From contig BLXT01000588.1 in assembly GCA_019648995.1 (NCBI GenBank), forward strand, positions 5,422,122 through 5,453,957: a DNA stretch of 31,836 nt, given 5' to 3'. The notes beneath the pieces were generated by a model that saw only the letters and a list, made by a program, of their open reading frames with translations, had not been told where the DNA came from and searched no databases. This DNA is from Plakobranchus ocellatus (Eukaryota > Mollusca > Gastropoda > Plakobranchidae). Position 1 is the first letter of the stretch. Each line of letters begins with the position of its first letter. Positions 1-8,997 of this stretch are shown one piece after another. The translations under genes and the position numbers were made by a program.

Positions 1-119
1 CTCTCTCTCTCTTTCTCTCTCTCATACACACACACTTTCTCTTGCTTTGCCTCAGTAGGTCAAATTATTTTTCTCTCTCTCTCTCTCTCTCTCTCTCAAA
101 AAAAATACACACACACACA
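1..119. repeat. (CT)n and (AC)n microsatellites at the window start
   Basis: Interrupted CT tracts at 1-23 and 72-97, then an AC tract at 106-119. They are downstream of CBY1 on its strand and form the left edge of the window. Confidence 0.95.
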
Positions 120-238
120 ATTATAAACAAATGAATAAATTAAATGTTTGAAAAGCTTACAAGCAAATTAACATGTACAAAAATCACACTAAATAATTTA
201 TGTCACATCACCTTTTGCTACACTTGCAACAGAAGTAT

Positions 239-244
239 TTTATT
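239..244 (-). terminator. Candidate CBY1 polyadenylation signal
   Basis: AATAAA on the minus strand, 110 bases past the CBY1 stop. It is the nearest canonical hexamer downstream of the gene. Hexamers like this occur often in AT-rich DNA, so the call rests on position. Confidence 0.45.
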
Positions 245-353
245 ACATTGTAAATATGTTGTTTGTTTAGCTGCTATTACAATTTAGATTTACAACCTTC
301 AAAATAATATTATTTTGACGAAAAAATATAACCTGTGAAATCAAATAATGATG

Positions 354-434
354 TTATCTCTTTTTGCCCTTTGTTTCTCTTAGTTGTTTAACTTCATTCT
401 CATGAAAATGTGAAACAGCAGACGTTTCTGCAAG
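354..434 (-). CDS. CBY1: CBY1 last coding exon
   Basis: Acceptor cccacag before 434. It encodes LAETSAVSHFHENEVKQLRE and a basic tail ending KGKKR, then TAA at 356-354. It aligns with the human C-terminus, which runs from the LSESTAESH region to the basic end. Too short to stand out as an ORF; found by following the phase-0 donor of the previous exon. Confidence 0.9.
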   Translation of the reverse strand, partial: LAETSAVSHFHENEVKQLRETKGKKR

Positions 435-3400
435 CTGTGGGAAAAATAAGGAAAAAAATGTCAATAAAAATCAGTGCAGTCTGGTAAAAAAGCAAAGAAA
501 TGAAAGAAATACACTTTGATTAATAACAGTGCAGTCTAGTAAAAAAGCAAAGAAATGAAAGAAATATACTTTGATTAATAACTAATAACATGTCAGAGTA
601 CTAAGGTGAATATCACAATGTCTTCCGATTTCCTAGTACGGTTTTCCACTTCATTACCTTAATGTGGAAATCCATTTAAGTTGCAGGCGAGAAACAGTTG
701 TATTCACATTTTACATAAACTTTAATCCTCCACGAAAAAATATCATGTAAACAAAAAAAGAGGTAAAGTTACAAGTGCAAAGAGATGCTGGTGAGACTAG
801 TTAAGCTATGAATAACATGCACTGTTAAAAATTCAATGTCCTTAACAATGTCTGTCTGTGACCATGCCTGCTCTACCTGAGTAGTCATCATTTGCTATGA
901 GATAGGTTTACTTTCATGATCAATAGATTTTTAGTTTCTCTTTTTCTCCTATCAGAGAATTCTATAGACAGATAACAAACAGGCTCTGAAACCAAGTCGC
1001 CAAATTAGACAACTGGACCAGAGAAATCATCCTATACTTGTGTCCATTTTCACTCTGTGTGTGTGTGTGTATGTGTGTACAAGAAATTTCTTTACTTTAA
1101 TCCTATTGGTGTCAAAACATTTCACAAATGTGAAACTTTTAAAAGCAGAGTCAGACAAGGTTTGGCCCTATTATTGCTTAGCACAGTCTTTTTATTACTT
1201 TTTTACTTTAACATGAAAATCGATTTCATTTTAATTCTGATAGCTTCCATGACTCTTGGAGTTCCTTGTATCATAAATAGACAAAAAAAAAAAAGTGTCA
1301 AAGCTTAAAATGTCAGCTAGTCAAATCTCATTTTTTTCTTTACTTGTAATAGTTTTGGGGCGATCTTAATATCAATTGTTTTTATTATATAAAAAAGACA
1401 ATAAAAAAGCAAATGGTATCTCCTTCTTTATTTTTGTTTTTAACTAGAGTAACTTTTTCATTACATAACAATCATAAAATTTCAAATTATATGTTCAAAT
1501 ACCTGTTCCATTTAACTACTGATAAGTTGATGACTGAGAAGATTGACAAGAACCTTGACACATCTATCCATCTACAGATTCAATCTTCTATGTTTACAGA
1601 CTTTTCATTCTTGGTTACAGTCACTTTTTGATCTATAATCTCAACTATGCTAATGATACTGACCAGTCTTATATTAAGCCTAATACATTTAAGTGTATTA
1701 CATTTGCAAAATAATGGCTTGGACCGAGAGATCAACATAATGTGTTGTAACCAAAACTGTTGTCTTATTACCTTCCAGCAACTGTAGTGAAGTTAAAGAA
1801 CTGGAAGAATCCAACTCTTTAAAAAATCAATTCGGTGTTGGTTTATATGATTGCAATGTTTGTACCTTGGCATGTGCTATGTGCAGCATATTGGTAGAAG
1901 GCCTACATATGAAAGTTAGCGGAGGAGTTAGTATGACATAGACAGTCAAGGTAAAGGTTAGCAAGCAGATTGATTATATAATTCTTATGATACTCAGCAA
2001 CAAGGACCTATCCTCTACATTGGTATGACTGCCTTAGCCTAGAGTTAGCATATATATATGTGGGAAAGGTAAAAGAAGGAAAAAGCTATAGGAGGCATTG
2101 CACAGATCACTCAGTCAAGAGATCATAGATACATACAGTCTGCTTCTCAATCTAAAGGCCAAACTTGGCTATCATCAGATCAGCCAATGACAAAAACCAC
2201 TCAATCCACCCATAAGAGGTATGAAAACACAGGACTAGAGAAGGGGAATATACTTTGGGAAGGGAAAGTGGTGTTGGTGAGGGAAGGGGGGGAGTCAACG
2301 TAGCAAAAGCAAAAACATAGAATACCTTATAGTGCCAAAAATGACAAAAATGGTGTTGAGTGATGGACTGGATTGCATTAACACTGTTCATACATGATTA
2401 TGAGTGATGCTCAGGTTAGTTTCATGTCTCTTATGAATTTTGCAGCCATACCATCAAATATCTACCACTAGGATGTCTATAGCTTTCATCAATTAAACTT
2501 AAAGTGAAGATGGACAGACATATCCTTCTGATATCCTTTATCATTAACGAGAACTGAGATGAAGTGAAAGGATCTACTCTGCCATCACAATGGATGAGTA
2601 AGTCAACATAGACTAATCAGTTTTGTCTTCACGATGAAAGAGCGCTAAAAGGATATGAGTAAATTGCTTCCACAAAAGAACAATTCAAGCAACATTGACT
2701 GCACCAATTTTTTCACCTTGATCATCTCTAAAAAAGCCAAGCTTTTTATGAGTAAAGAAAAATCTCGCATGTGTATGTAAGTAAAGTAAGTTTCTTGGCT
2801 TTTTCTAGAAACTTTGTCCAGGTACGCTCATCATGTGATAGCAATCCAAGTATTGCAATATACTCATGCAAATGACAGTGATTGGCAATGAAATTTATAA
2901 TAAATTTCCATTTCTTACTTTATAAATTCACATACTAAACAGACAAAAGTAAAGAAAAAAATTATATTTTAGCCCTGTTGGGGATGGTTTTGGCTAAAAC
3001 ACTTTTAGGTCTGGCTGAACACCACTTGTGACAAGGAGTTCTTTTGAATGGACTAAAGAGCAAAAATGGCTCCAAGAGTTGTCAAAAATTGTATAGACCA
3101 AGAACGATTTCAGAACAGCAAGTTATTTCCGTGTAGGTCTACAAATTCACAAACGTCAGCACTCTTATTTCTCTGTATCTCTCCTGCAATCTTATTACCA
3201 TCCTTTTATATCCAATTTTGCCTTTTTTATGAAAACTTTAGGTTTTTAGTTCACTTTTTGTCATCTGATCGAGACTACAGATATTTGAGATAAACCAGCA
3301 TTCATTTATAAATGCAAATGAGTATCTAGGAGCCAGGAACATCTATTGGATTAGCGCTGTCAGTAACAGAACTATTTTGCAGCCGACACATTCTTGCTGT

Positions 3401-5234
3401 GAATTTTGAAGCAGTCATTTTTTTTCTCACTTGCCACTTTTCTCCCAAATAATATAAAAGTAAATTAAAATCTATATTTAAAGGAACTTTTGATAAATTT
3501 TAATCTGATATAAATTTTGTTTGATTCTGTGTGAAAAGAATGGTTGCTTTGCTTCTATCTGAGCTTGCCAGGCCTACTTTCAGTTCTTGTGTCTTTTTAA
3601 TTTGAAATCCATTCTCTCATGTGTAACTTCTGAAAAAAATAAACGATTCACTAACTTTAAAAGTCTTTCTGCAGCTTTGAAATGTTTGATAAGGCTCAAT
3701 AATGAATAACAAGACTCCAAACTCTGTACAGATTATAAGTCTAGATCTAACAGAAATCCATCTTCGTTTACATGTGTGCCCCATTTCGGTTAAACCATGT
3801 GACAAACCAGATTAGGGTAATTGAAAAAAGACGTTATCACTGGAATTTCCCCCTGGACGACCTAAGCTTATTTTCACCCAAATGTGGAAAAAAAAAATCA
3901 TAATGTAACAAGATATAAAAATCGAGTATTAAGGTTGAAGGAAGATTCATTCCGAAGGCACCTTGGTTCAAATAGCATTAAACAATGAAGATTAGAACTT
4001 TAGCCTTAGTGATTTAAGAGGTGAAGGCATTAAGTTATATGTAATAAAATTTTATGAGTAAACCAGAAACTGGGCAGTAAAGATAGAAACAAAAATGAAA
4101 GAAATTAAGCATACCATGTCTAGCAAAATATCGATCTTCAACTTGAGCAAATTATTCTCTTCATGAAGATTTTGGTTGTCCTTTTTTAGACGCTGAACTT
4201 CTTTATGACTAGCTGCCCCGCCTCCTGTCTCTGTCATAAAAAAAAAATAATAAAGTATAATTTAACAATATATTTCATTTTTCTTTTCTTTCTTTTTCTT
4301 TTTTACACTCTTGTAGATTTTACTTTTTTGAATAACAGTAATTCAACAGGTTATACCGCTATCCAATTTCATTAAAGCATTTTACTTTAGATTAAAGATT
4401 TTCAACCTTCTCGCTTAAACAAAGACAATTACAAAAAAAAAAAAAAGAAAGAACGACTTCTTTCTTTTAGACTAATAATATAGCCCGCTACATTTGGCAA
4501 ATCTATAGCTGACTATCAGCTGATGTTTTGTGCATCAAAAAAAAAACAAACTAGAGTGTGAACCAATTATGGACTTTATGCAAAAGTGCGAAAAAAAGGT
4601 AGTTTTTTTTTGTCTTTTTTAAAATTGATTTGACCGGTTGAACAGATTGATCAAACTCTAGAGATGGTAAGGTGCCTTTATAAAAAATATTTTTTTTTAA
4701 AAAGCCATGCTTCAAATAAATATTCTCAAGGGGAAGTGAGGCCTAAAGAATTCTTTCAAATTTGTCAATATTTTGGTGTTACCATTGAATTCAGCATGGT
4801 CAAATTAGGGCGGTAAAAGTAGGTGTCCTTGTGGAAACAACATTGACTTATCCTGTATCTACTTATCCATTACATTTTTCTTTATAATAAAAAAGTAGTA
4901 GCTCAAAATAATCAAGAAGCATAAGGTCTACTTGAAATAAAATCGACTTATGCAAGTTCAACTTATGTTTATCTCACTGACATATGAAAAAATATATTGA
5001 TGAGCTTTTCTACATTTTTTTAGCTAAAAATTATCAAAATGCCTTACCATTCACCCAAAGACCATTTTCAAAAGCCACTTCATTTCCACCCAGACTGACT
5101 TTGACTGTGCCATAGTCAATCCCAAACTCTGCTCTAGATTCAGCAGCATCCAAGTGCAGATTTGACAAAGACTGTGCTCGACGAGGAGGGGTTTTCTTTG
5201 GAGAAAACTTGTTGCCAAAGAGACCAAGGGGCAT
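354..5234 (-). CDS. CBY1: Protein Chibby homolog (CBY1), three coding exons
   Basis: Spliced coding exons read 5234-5048, 4230-4115 and 434-354 on the minus strand: 187+116+81 nt, 127 residues plus TAA. Chibby is a small protein of the centriole distal appendages and ciliary base that also binds beta-catenin and, through 14-3-3, moves it out of the nucleus. Visible here: the N-terminal signature FGNKFSPKKTPPRR, then QSLSNLH, whose Ser22 aligns with the human 14-3-3 phosphosite Ser20; the mid-motif FENGLW; and the coiled coil EVQRLKKDNQNLHEENNLLK. The heptad leucines L77, L84, L91 and L98 have the same spacing and numbering as the human zipper. The C-terminus is basic (KGKKR), as in the human nuclear localisation region. 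All intron ends are GT-AG with phases 1 and 0. The start at 5234 (MPLGLFGNKF) matches the vertebrate N-terminus; an upstream exon could lengthen it (see 7618-7654). Identification comes from recalled family sequence, not a search. Confidence 0.95.
472..581. repeat. 55-bp tandem duplication
   Basis: Copies 472-526 and 527-581 begin CAGTGCAGTCTGGTAAAAAA and CAGTGCAGTCTAGTAAAAAA and differ at only about two positions. It lies in the last CBY1 intron, about 40 bp from the final exon acceptor. Looks recent. Confidence 0.9.
1053..1078. repeat. (TG)n microsatellite
   Basis: Short interrupted TG tract in the last CBY1 intron. Confidence 0.85.
4115..4230 (-). CDS. CBY1: CBY1 exon encoding the coiled coil
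   Basis: Acceptor atgacag at 4237-4231, donor gtatgc from 4114. It encodes residues 63-101: a short ETGGG linker, then the leucine-zipper coiled coil ending KIDILLDM. 116 nt; phase 1 in, phase 0 out. Confidence 0.95.
4838..4966. repeat. Degraded fragment related to the 17346-18160 element
   Basis: ACATTGACTTATCCTG followed by CTACTTATCCATTAC parallels ACATCGACTTATCCAT followed by CCACTCATCCATT at 17389-17422. The following TTTCTTTATAATAAA resembles TTTCTCTTTACAATAAA at 18057-18070, and AATCGACTTATG recurs at 4941. No paired ends were found, so it is a partial, diverged copy in a CBY1 intron. Confidence 0.5.
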
Positions 5235-5266
5235 GGCTGTGTTAAATAAGGGTTGAAAATGTGGTT
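5048..5266 (-). CDS. CBY1: CBY1 exon with the conserved N-terminal half
   Basis: The exon runs from an acceptor at 5268-5267 (tttccag) to a donor at 5047-5046 (gtaagg). The conserved Met codon is at 5234-5232, giving residues 1-62 plus the first base of codon 63. The 32 bases from 5266 to 5235 are open in the same frame (ending PLFNTA before the Met), so they may be 5' UTR or extra N-terminal coding sequence. Contains the SPKKTPPRR basic motif and the 14-3-3 type serine. Confidence 0.92.
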
Positions 5267-5487
5267 CTGGAAACATGATACAAATTATTTATCAACACAC
5301 AACCGCCAATTTTGGATATAAACAGTTCTTCATAATTTTTTTTTAATTCTTTGTAATCACATTTTTGTTATTAAATATGAAGGTCAAGTGCTATGATTTA
5401 ACTCCATCCCCCAGTTTTTGCAACTTAACATAAAAAATTGCATAAATTTTTACAATGAAAATAGCAAACAAATTTATAAATTTGCCA

Positions 5488-5610
5488 AAAAATACAATAA
5501 ATTTTTGCGATATAATTGCACATTATTTTGCAATGAAAAAAAAATTATATTTGCAATAAATAAAATACAATAAATTTTCGCAATATAATTGTATAATATT
5601 TTGCAAGTTT
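5488..5610. repeat. AT-rich tandem repeat, period about 74 bp
   Basis: AAAATACAATAAATTTTTGC at 5488 recurs as AAAATACAATAAATTTTCGC at 5562, each followed by an ATATAATTG...ATATTTTGCAA-like stretch. The second copy is partial. Confidence 0.65.
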
Positions 5611-6940
5611 GGAAATTAAATAATTTTCTTTATCTCTCATACCCACTTACAATACTATTAATGTGTACTTCTATTTTCTGATACATATCAACTTGTTATT
5701 TGTTGCTTGTTTGTTTATGGCATTGAATTTGATTTGATGCCTGGCAAAACAAGGCTAAAATCTCTTCGATCATATTACAATCTAACAATTCAATGCACAA
5801 TGTGGACCTTGAACACACTGTACATCTATCATAGTAATCAATTTGCCACAGCTCATTGTGAATCATTGTACCACTGTTATATATTGCACTTAGGAGTTTT
5901 GTTGTCCTCAGATCTATTCCTTAGTTATCTAATGCTGTAGTAATTATTTCTATTTGTATGCTTTTTGCTATCTGGTTCTGAGAATTTTCCATTTTTCATT
6001 TTCTTTATTCTGCCTTTACCTCTTCCTTTTAAGGATATTTGGATCCTGTAAATTTTTCTTTATTTCAGGTTTTTCATCCCCATCATCTTAGTAAAGAGTT
6101 TCAACATGTTCTGACCATCTTCTTCGTTAACATTGTCCCTTTTGATTTGATACGCTACTGCATTTGATTTTCTTATAACTCAATTTGTTAATTTTTAGGT
6201 TAAATCTTGGCATTGAATAATTGCTCTAGAGAAAAAAAAAAAGCAAAAATTATTTTTCAGAAGAGAATCATTCTTAGTCTGTCTTACTCGAAAAGTACAC
6301 ATTTATTGCAGGATGGTGGGAAAATTACAGCCTAATATCAGTAGCTCCTACTCTATAGATTTTTTTAATATTTGGCTACCACTGATTCAGTACTGATGAA
6401 GTAAAGTTAGGCCTAGCAATTACATGGAAGTCAAGAAGTCAAAGAACAGATCTTTTCTTTGACTCTTTCATTGCTTCGTGAGCATAGGAAAGCTAGAATC
6501 TTTCTTGGCCTGACCACCACCTCACCTCAATCTTCTTTTAGAAAGTAAAGTTAATTGTGCACCAATGTTTGGATATCCTTTTCCTGAATAATGAATAAGA
6601 ATTGAATCGTGCAATATCAGACATAACATTTCAGAACTAATGTGATTGATTTGAGGATGTGAAACCTATAGATTTATCTGAAATCTCTACAACTCATTTG
6701 ATCCATCAATATAAAGGAAGGTACAACATGCATAGATTTCTAATTGAGTCAACCTACTTAAAAAAAATGCAAGTTCTGAGTATATGAGAGACACCTAAAA
6801 TTTGAAAAGGATAGCAACTTGTTTGTGCTAAAATTAGACAAAAATAGTGACACATGTAACATGGAATGCACTTTTGTCATTTGATGCACGAAACAAGGAA
6901 ATCTTACAATTAGTCTCTACTGACCAAATATATACAATGC

Positions 6941-7329
6941 ACACAAAATTTATTGTAAAACTCAATGCCGATAAGAGATCGAGAGAGTTTGATCCAGATC
7001 TAGATCTAAATACAAGAAAATCAAGTCCAAACGTGTTTTCGATGAAGTAGGCCTAGATATCTGTTTCCTACCACCTAGTCTGGCTATTCTGTCCTATGAT
7101 TGAATTACGGAATCCGTATTTCATTGCCTGCGGACACAAAATTTATATTTAAAACTCGATGTCGATTTATAAAAGATCGAGAGAGCTTGATCCAGTTCTA
7201 GATCTAAATATTTATAAGAAAATCAAGTCTAAACGTGTTTTCGATGAAGCAGATATCTGTTTTCTACCACCTGGTCTGGCTATTCTGTCCTAGGATTGAA
7301 TTACAGGATCCATATTTCATTGCCTGCGG
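6941..7329. repeat. Two-copy tandem duplication, about 195-bp unit
   Basis: Copies 6941-7133 and 7134-7329 share ACACAAAATTTAT..., GATCGAGAGAG.TTGATCCAG, CTAGATCTAAATA, AACGTGTTTTCGATGAAG and CATTGCCTGCGG in the same order, with scattered substitutions and small indels. Both include the AGATCT motif. A short open frame across copy 1 (ending near 7050) is not kept in copy 2, so it is not coding. It lies in the putative first CBY1 intron. Confidence 0.88.
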
Positions 7330-7617
7330 ACTCTTGTTAATCAATATTAAGTCTGAAGCCTGAATAAAACTATGAATGAGCGGTCTTTGTTTAGGTAGGA
7401 AATACAAGTTACAACATAAATACTTTACCTATGACTATGTGATCAAACTGAAGCAGAAATTGGAATCTCCAATGAAAACAAACTAAAGTTCTCCCCCCTA
7501 GAATGTTACCTTGTCTTTCATTTTCCGGTTGATAAATAGTTAAGAGTTATGTCCGCATAGTCATTTAAAAAACGAAACTAGAACTGAGGCCTCCTGACAC
7601 CAGAATTAACAGCTTAC

Positions 7618-7654
7618 CAGTACCATCATCACTATTTTGCTTAATACAATCCAT
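7618..7654 (-). CDS. CBY1: Candidate 5' coding exon of CBY1 (N-terminal extension)
   Basis: On the minus strand, ATG at 7654 opens MDCIKQNSDDGT and runs into a strong donor (ACTG|gtaagct) in phase 1. Joining it to the acceptor at 5266 keeps the frame and puts 23 residues before MPLGLF, for a 150-residue protein. The frame upstream of this ATG has no other ATG before an in-frame TGA near 7720, so this would be the first start. Seen: open frame, donor and matching phase. Inferred: that the exon is used and translated. Vertebrate Chibby starts at the internal Met, so these bases could instead be 5' UTR. Confidence 0.45.
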
Positions 7655-8442
7655 CTTGTTTTCAAAGTAATGAATTAGATGACACGCACAGTGGCCATAA
7701 TTTGTGGTAGAGAATCAGTTTCTCGAAATTTATAAGGCTTCTCAACATGCGATAGAAAAGGATAAACTTTTTTTTTTTGGCATTGGCCTACCTTTTTTTT
7801 TTTTCGCAAAACTCTTTCCTATTGTTAAAATTAACAAAACACTAACTAAAGTGAGCCTCCAATTAAATTGCAGATTTTAGATTCTTCTCAAACCACCCAA
7901 CACTAGAATCTTAGATAGAGATCTATAGGCCTTATTTTACAGTTCAATGGCTTAAAAAGAATGTTATCAGGTAGGCCTAGATCTAATTAGATCTAGATGT
8001 TTGAATTTTGTAACTTGTTTGATATGTTCGCCATTGCTAACGAGATTGCCCTCGCTCGGGGTTAGAGGATTTCTTTGAAATGACCATACATTCCATTTCC
8101 TTTACATTCGGCACTGGTGGAGCACTACAGTCCCTACCTTGTCTACTTGAAGTAGTCGGCCATTTCGATAATTTGACGTCAGTGGGTGGACGACAAATGT
8201 CACCAGGGTCTAGATCTAAATATTAACTCTAGATCTAGATCTAAAATATTGCCTTCATCATTTTGTCAGTAGCTGCAGTAGCTGATGGTATGAGAATAAA
8301 AATTTTTCAAATTTCCGTAGAAACAGAGCCAGCCGCTTTAAGAAACACTATATCATATGAAAAGACAAATATCGAGATAATAATAGTTTGCCCATCCATT
8401 GGCTCCAAATAATCAAAATCACGGTCTACTGTAGGTGGACAA

Positions 8443-8997
8443 CTAATAGGGACCGTAATCCTCCACTAGTGCCTTACATTCAAAAACAGACCCATTTTTG
8501 CGCTCTCTAAAACTACAGTACCTTGAATGTTTTTTAAGTTGTTTGCCCAGAATCTGCTGTGAAACTGTATTATCAGCATACCTGACATTATTAAGATTCT
8601 CTCCATTTATTTTTAAGCCTGAAATATCAGGATTCCTTTTGAGAAGTATGTCACTAGTGACTATAGGCCTAGAGATTAAAAAGATCATGTGACATGATTT
8701 TATTCGTGCCTCACACCTCTTTTGATGGATTAGAAATCACTGTTCTCCTTCATTAAGTGAATTTTTCATTTTTGACCTTAGTTCTTCTGCTTTGATGTTG
8801 TTTAGAGTCTCATGTTTTTTTGCACACCTATAGCAATTTTGTCTCTTACTTTTTTATAAGTGTTTAGTAAGTCCATTTGGAATTTAGGATTAACTTTTTT
8901 GCCTTACGTAATTTCATAACATTTTTTTCTGAAATTTACTATTTCTACTTTTGCACCTTCACTGTTAGATGTTGGTGCATACACTTGAATAATTCCT
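8443..8997 (-). pseudogene. Decayed non-LTR retrotransposon (LINE) fragment
   Basis: On the minus strand, about 8993-8915 reads GIIQVYAPTSNSEGAKVEIV, the AP-endonuclease motif QVYAPT of LINE ORF2. Near 8880-8830, NPKFQMDLLNTYKKVRDKIA resembles the linker after the endonuclease. At 8688-8550, ISGLKINGENLNNVRYADNT resembles the reverse transcriptase catalytic block, where the usual YADD has become YADN. The three pieces lie in different frames with stops between them, and most of the endonuclease-RT interval is missing, so it is inactive. Clade not assigned. Confidence 0.75.

Larger units (their letters stand above)
435..4114 (-). other. CBY1 last intron, mostly unremarkable
   Basis: 3680 bp between the coiled-coil exon and the last exon. 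Apart from the 55-bp tandem duplication and the TG tract it holds AT-rich unique sequence. The short open frames at 1057-1631, 2152-2391, 3066-3293 and 3617-3805 have no recognisable domains. Confidence 0.75.
5267..7617 (-). other. Putative first CBY1 intron
   Basis: 2351 bp if the 7618-7654 exon is used. Contains the 74-bp AT repeat and the 195-bp tandem duplication. No other coding sequence was recognised. Confidence 0.45.

Noticed and set aside
472-581. CRISPR-like repeat
   Set aside because: Only two adjacent copies without spacers, in animal nuclear DNA; a simple tandem duplication.
6847-7050. 67-codon open frame as a small gene
   Set aside because: It overlaps the 195-bp tandem duplication and is not preserved in the second copy.
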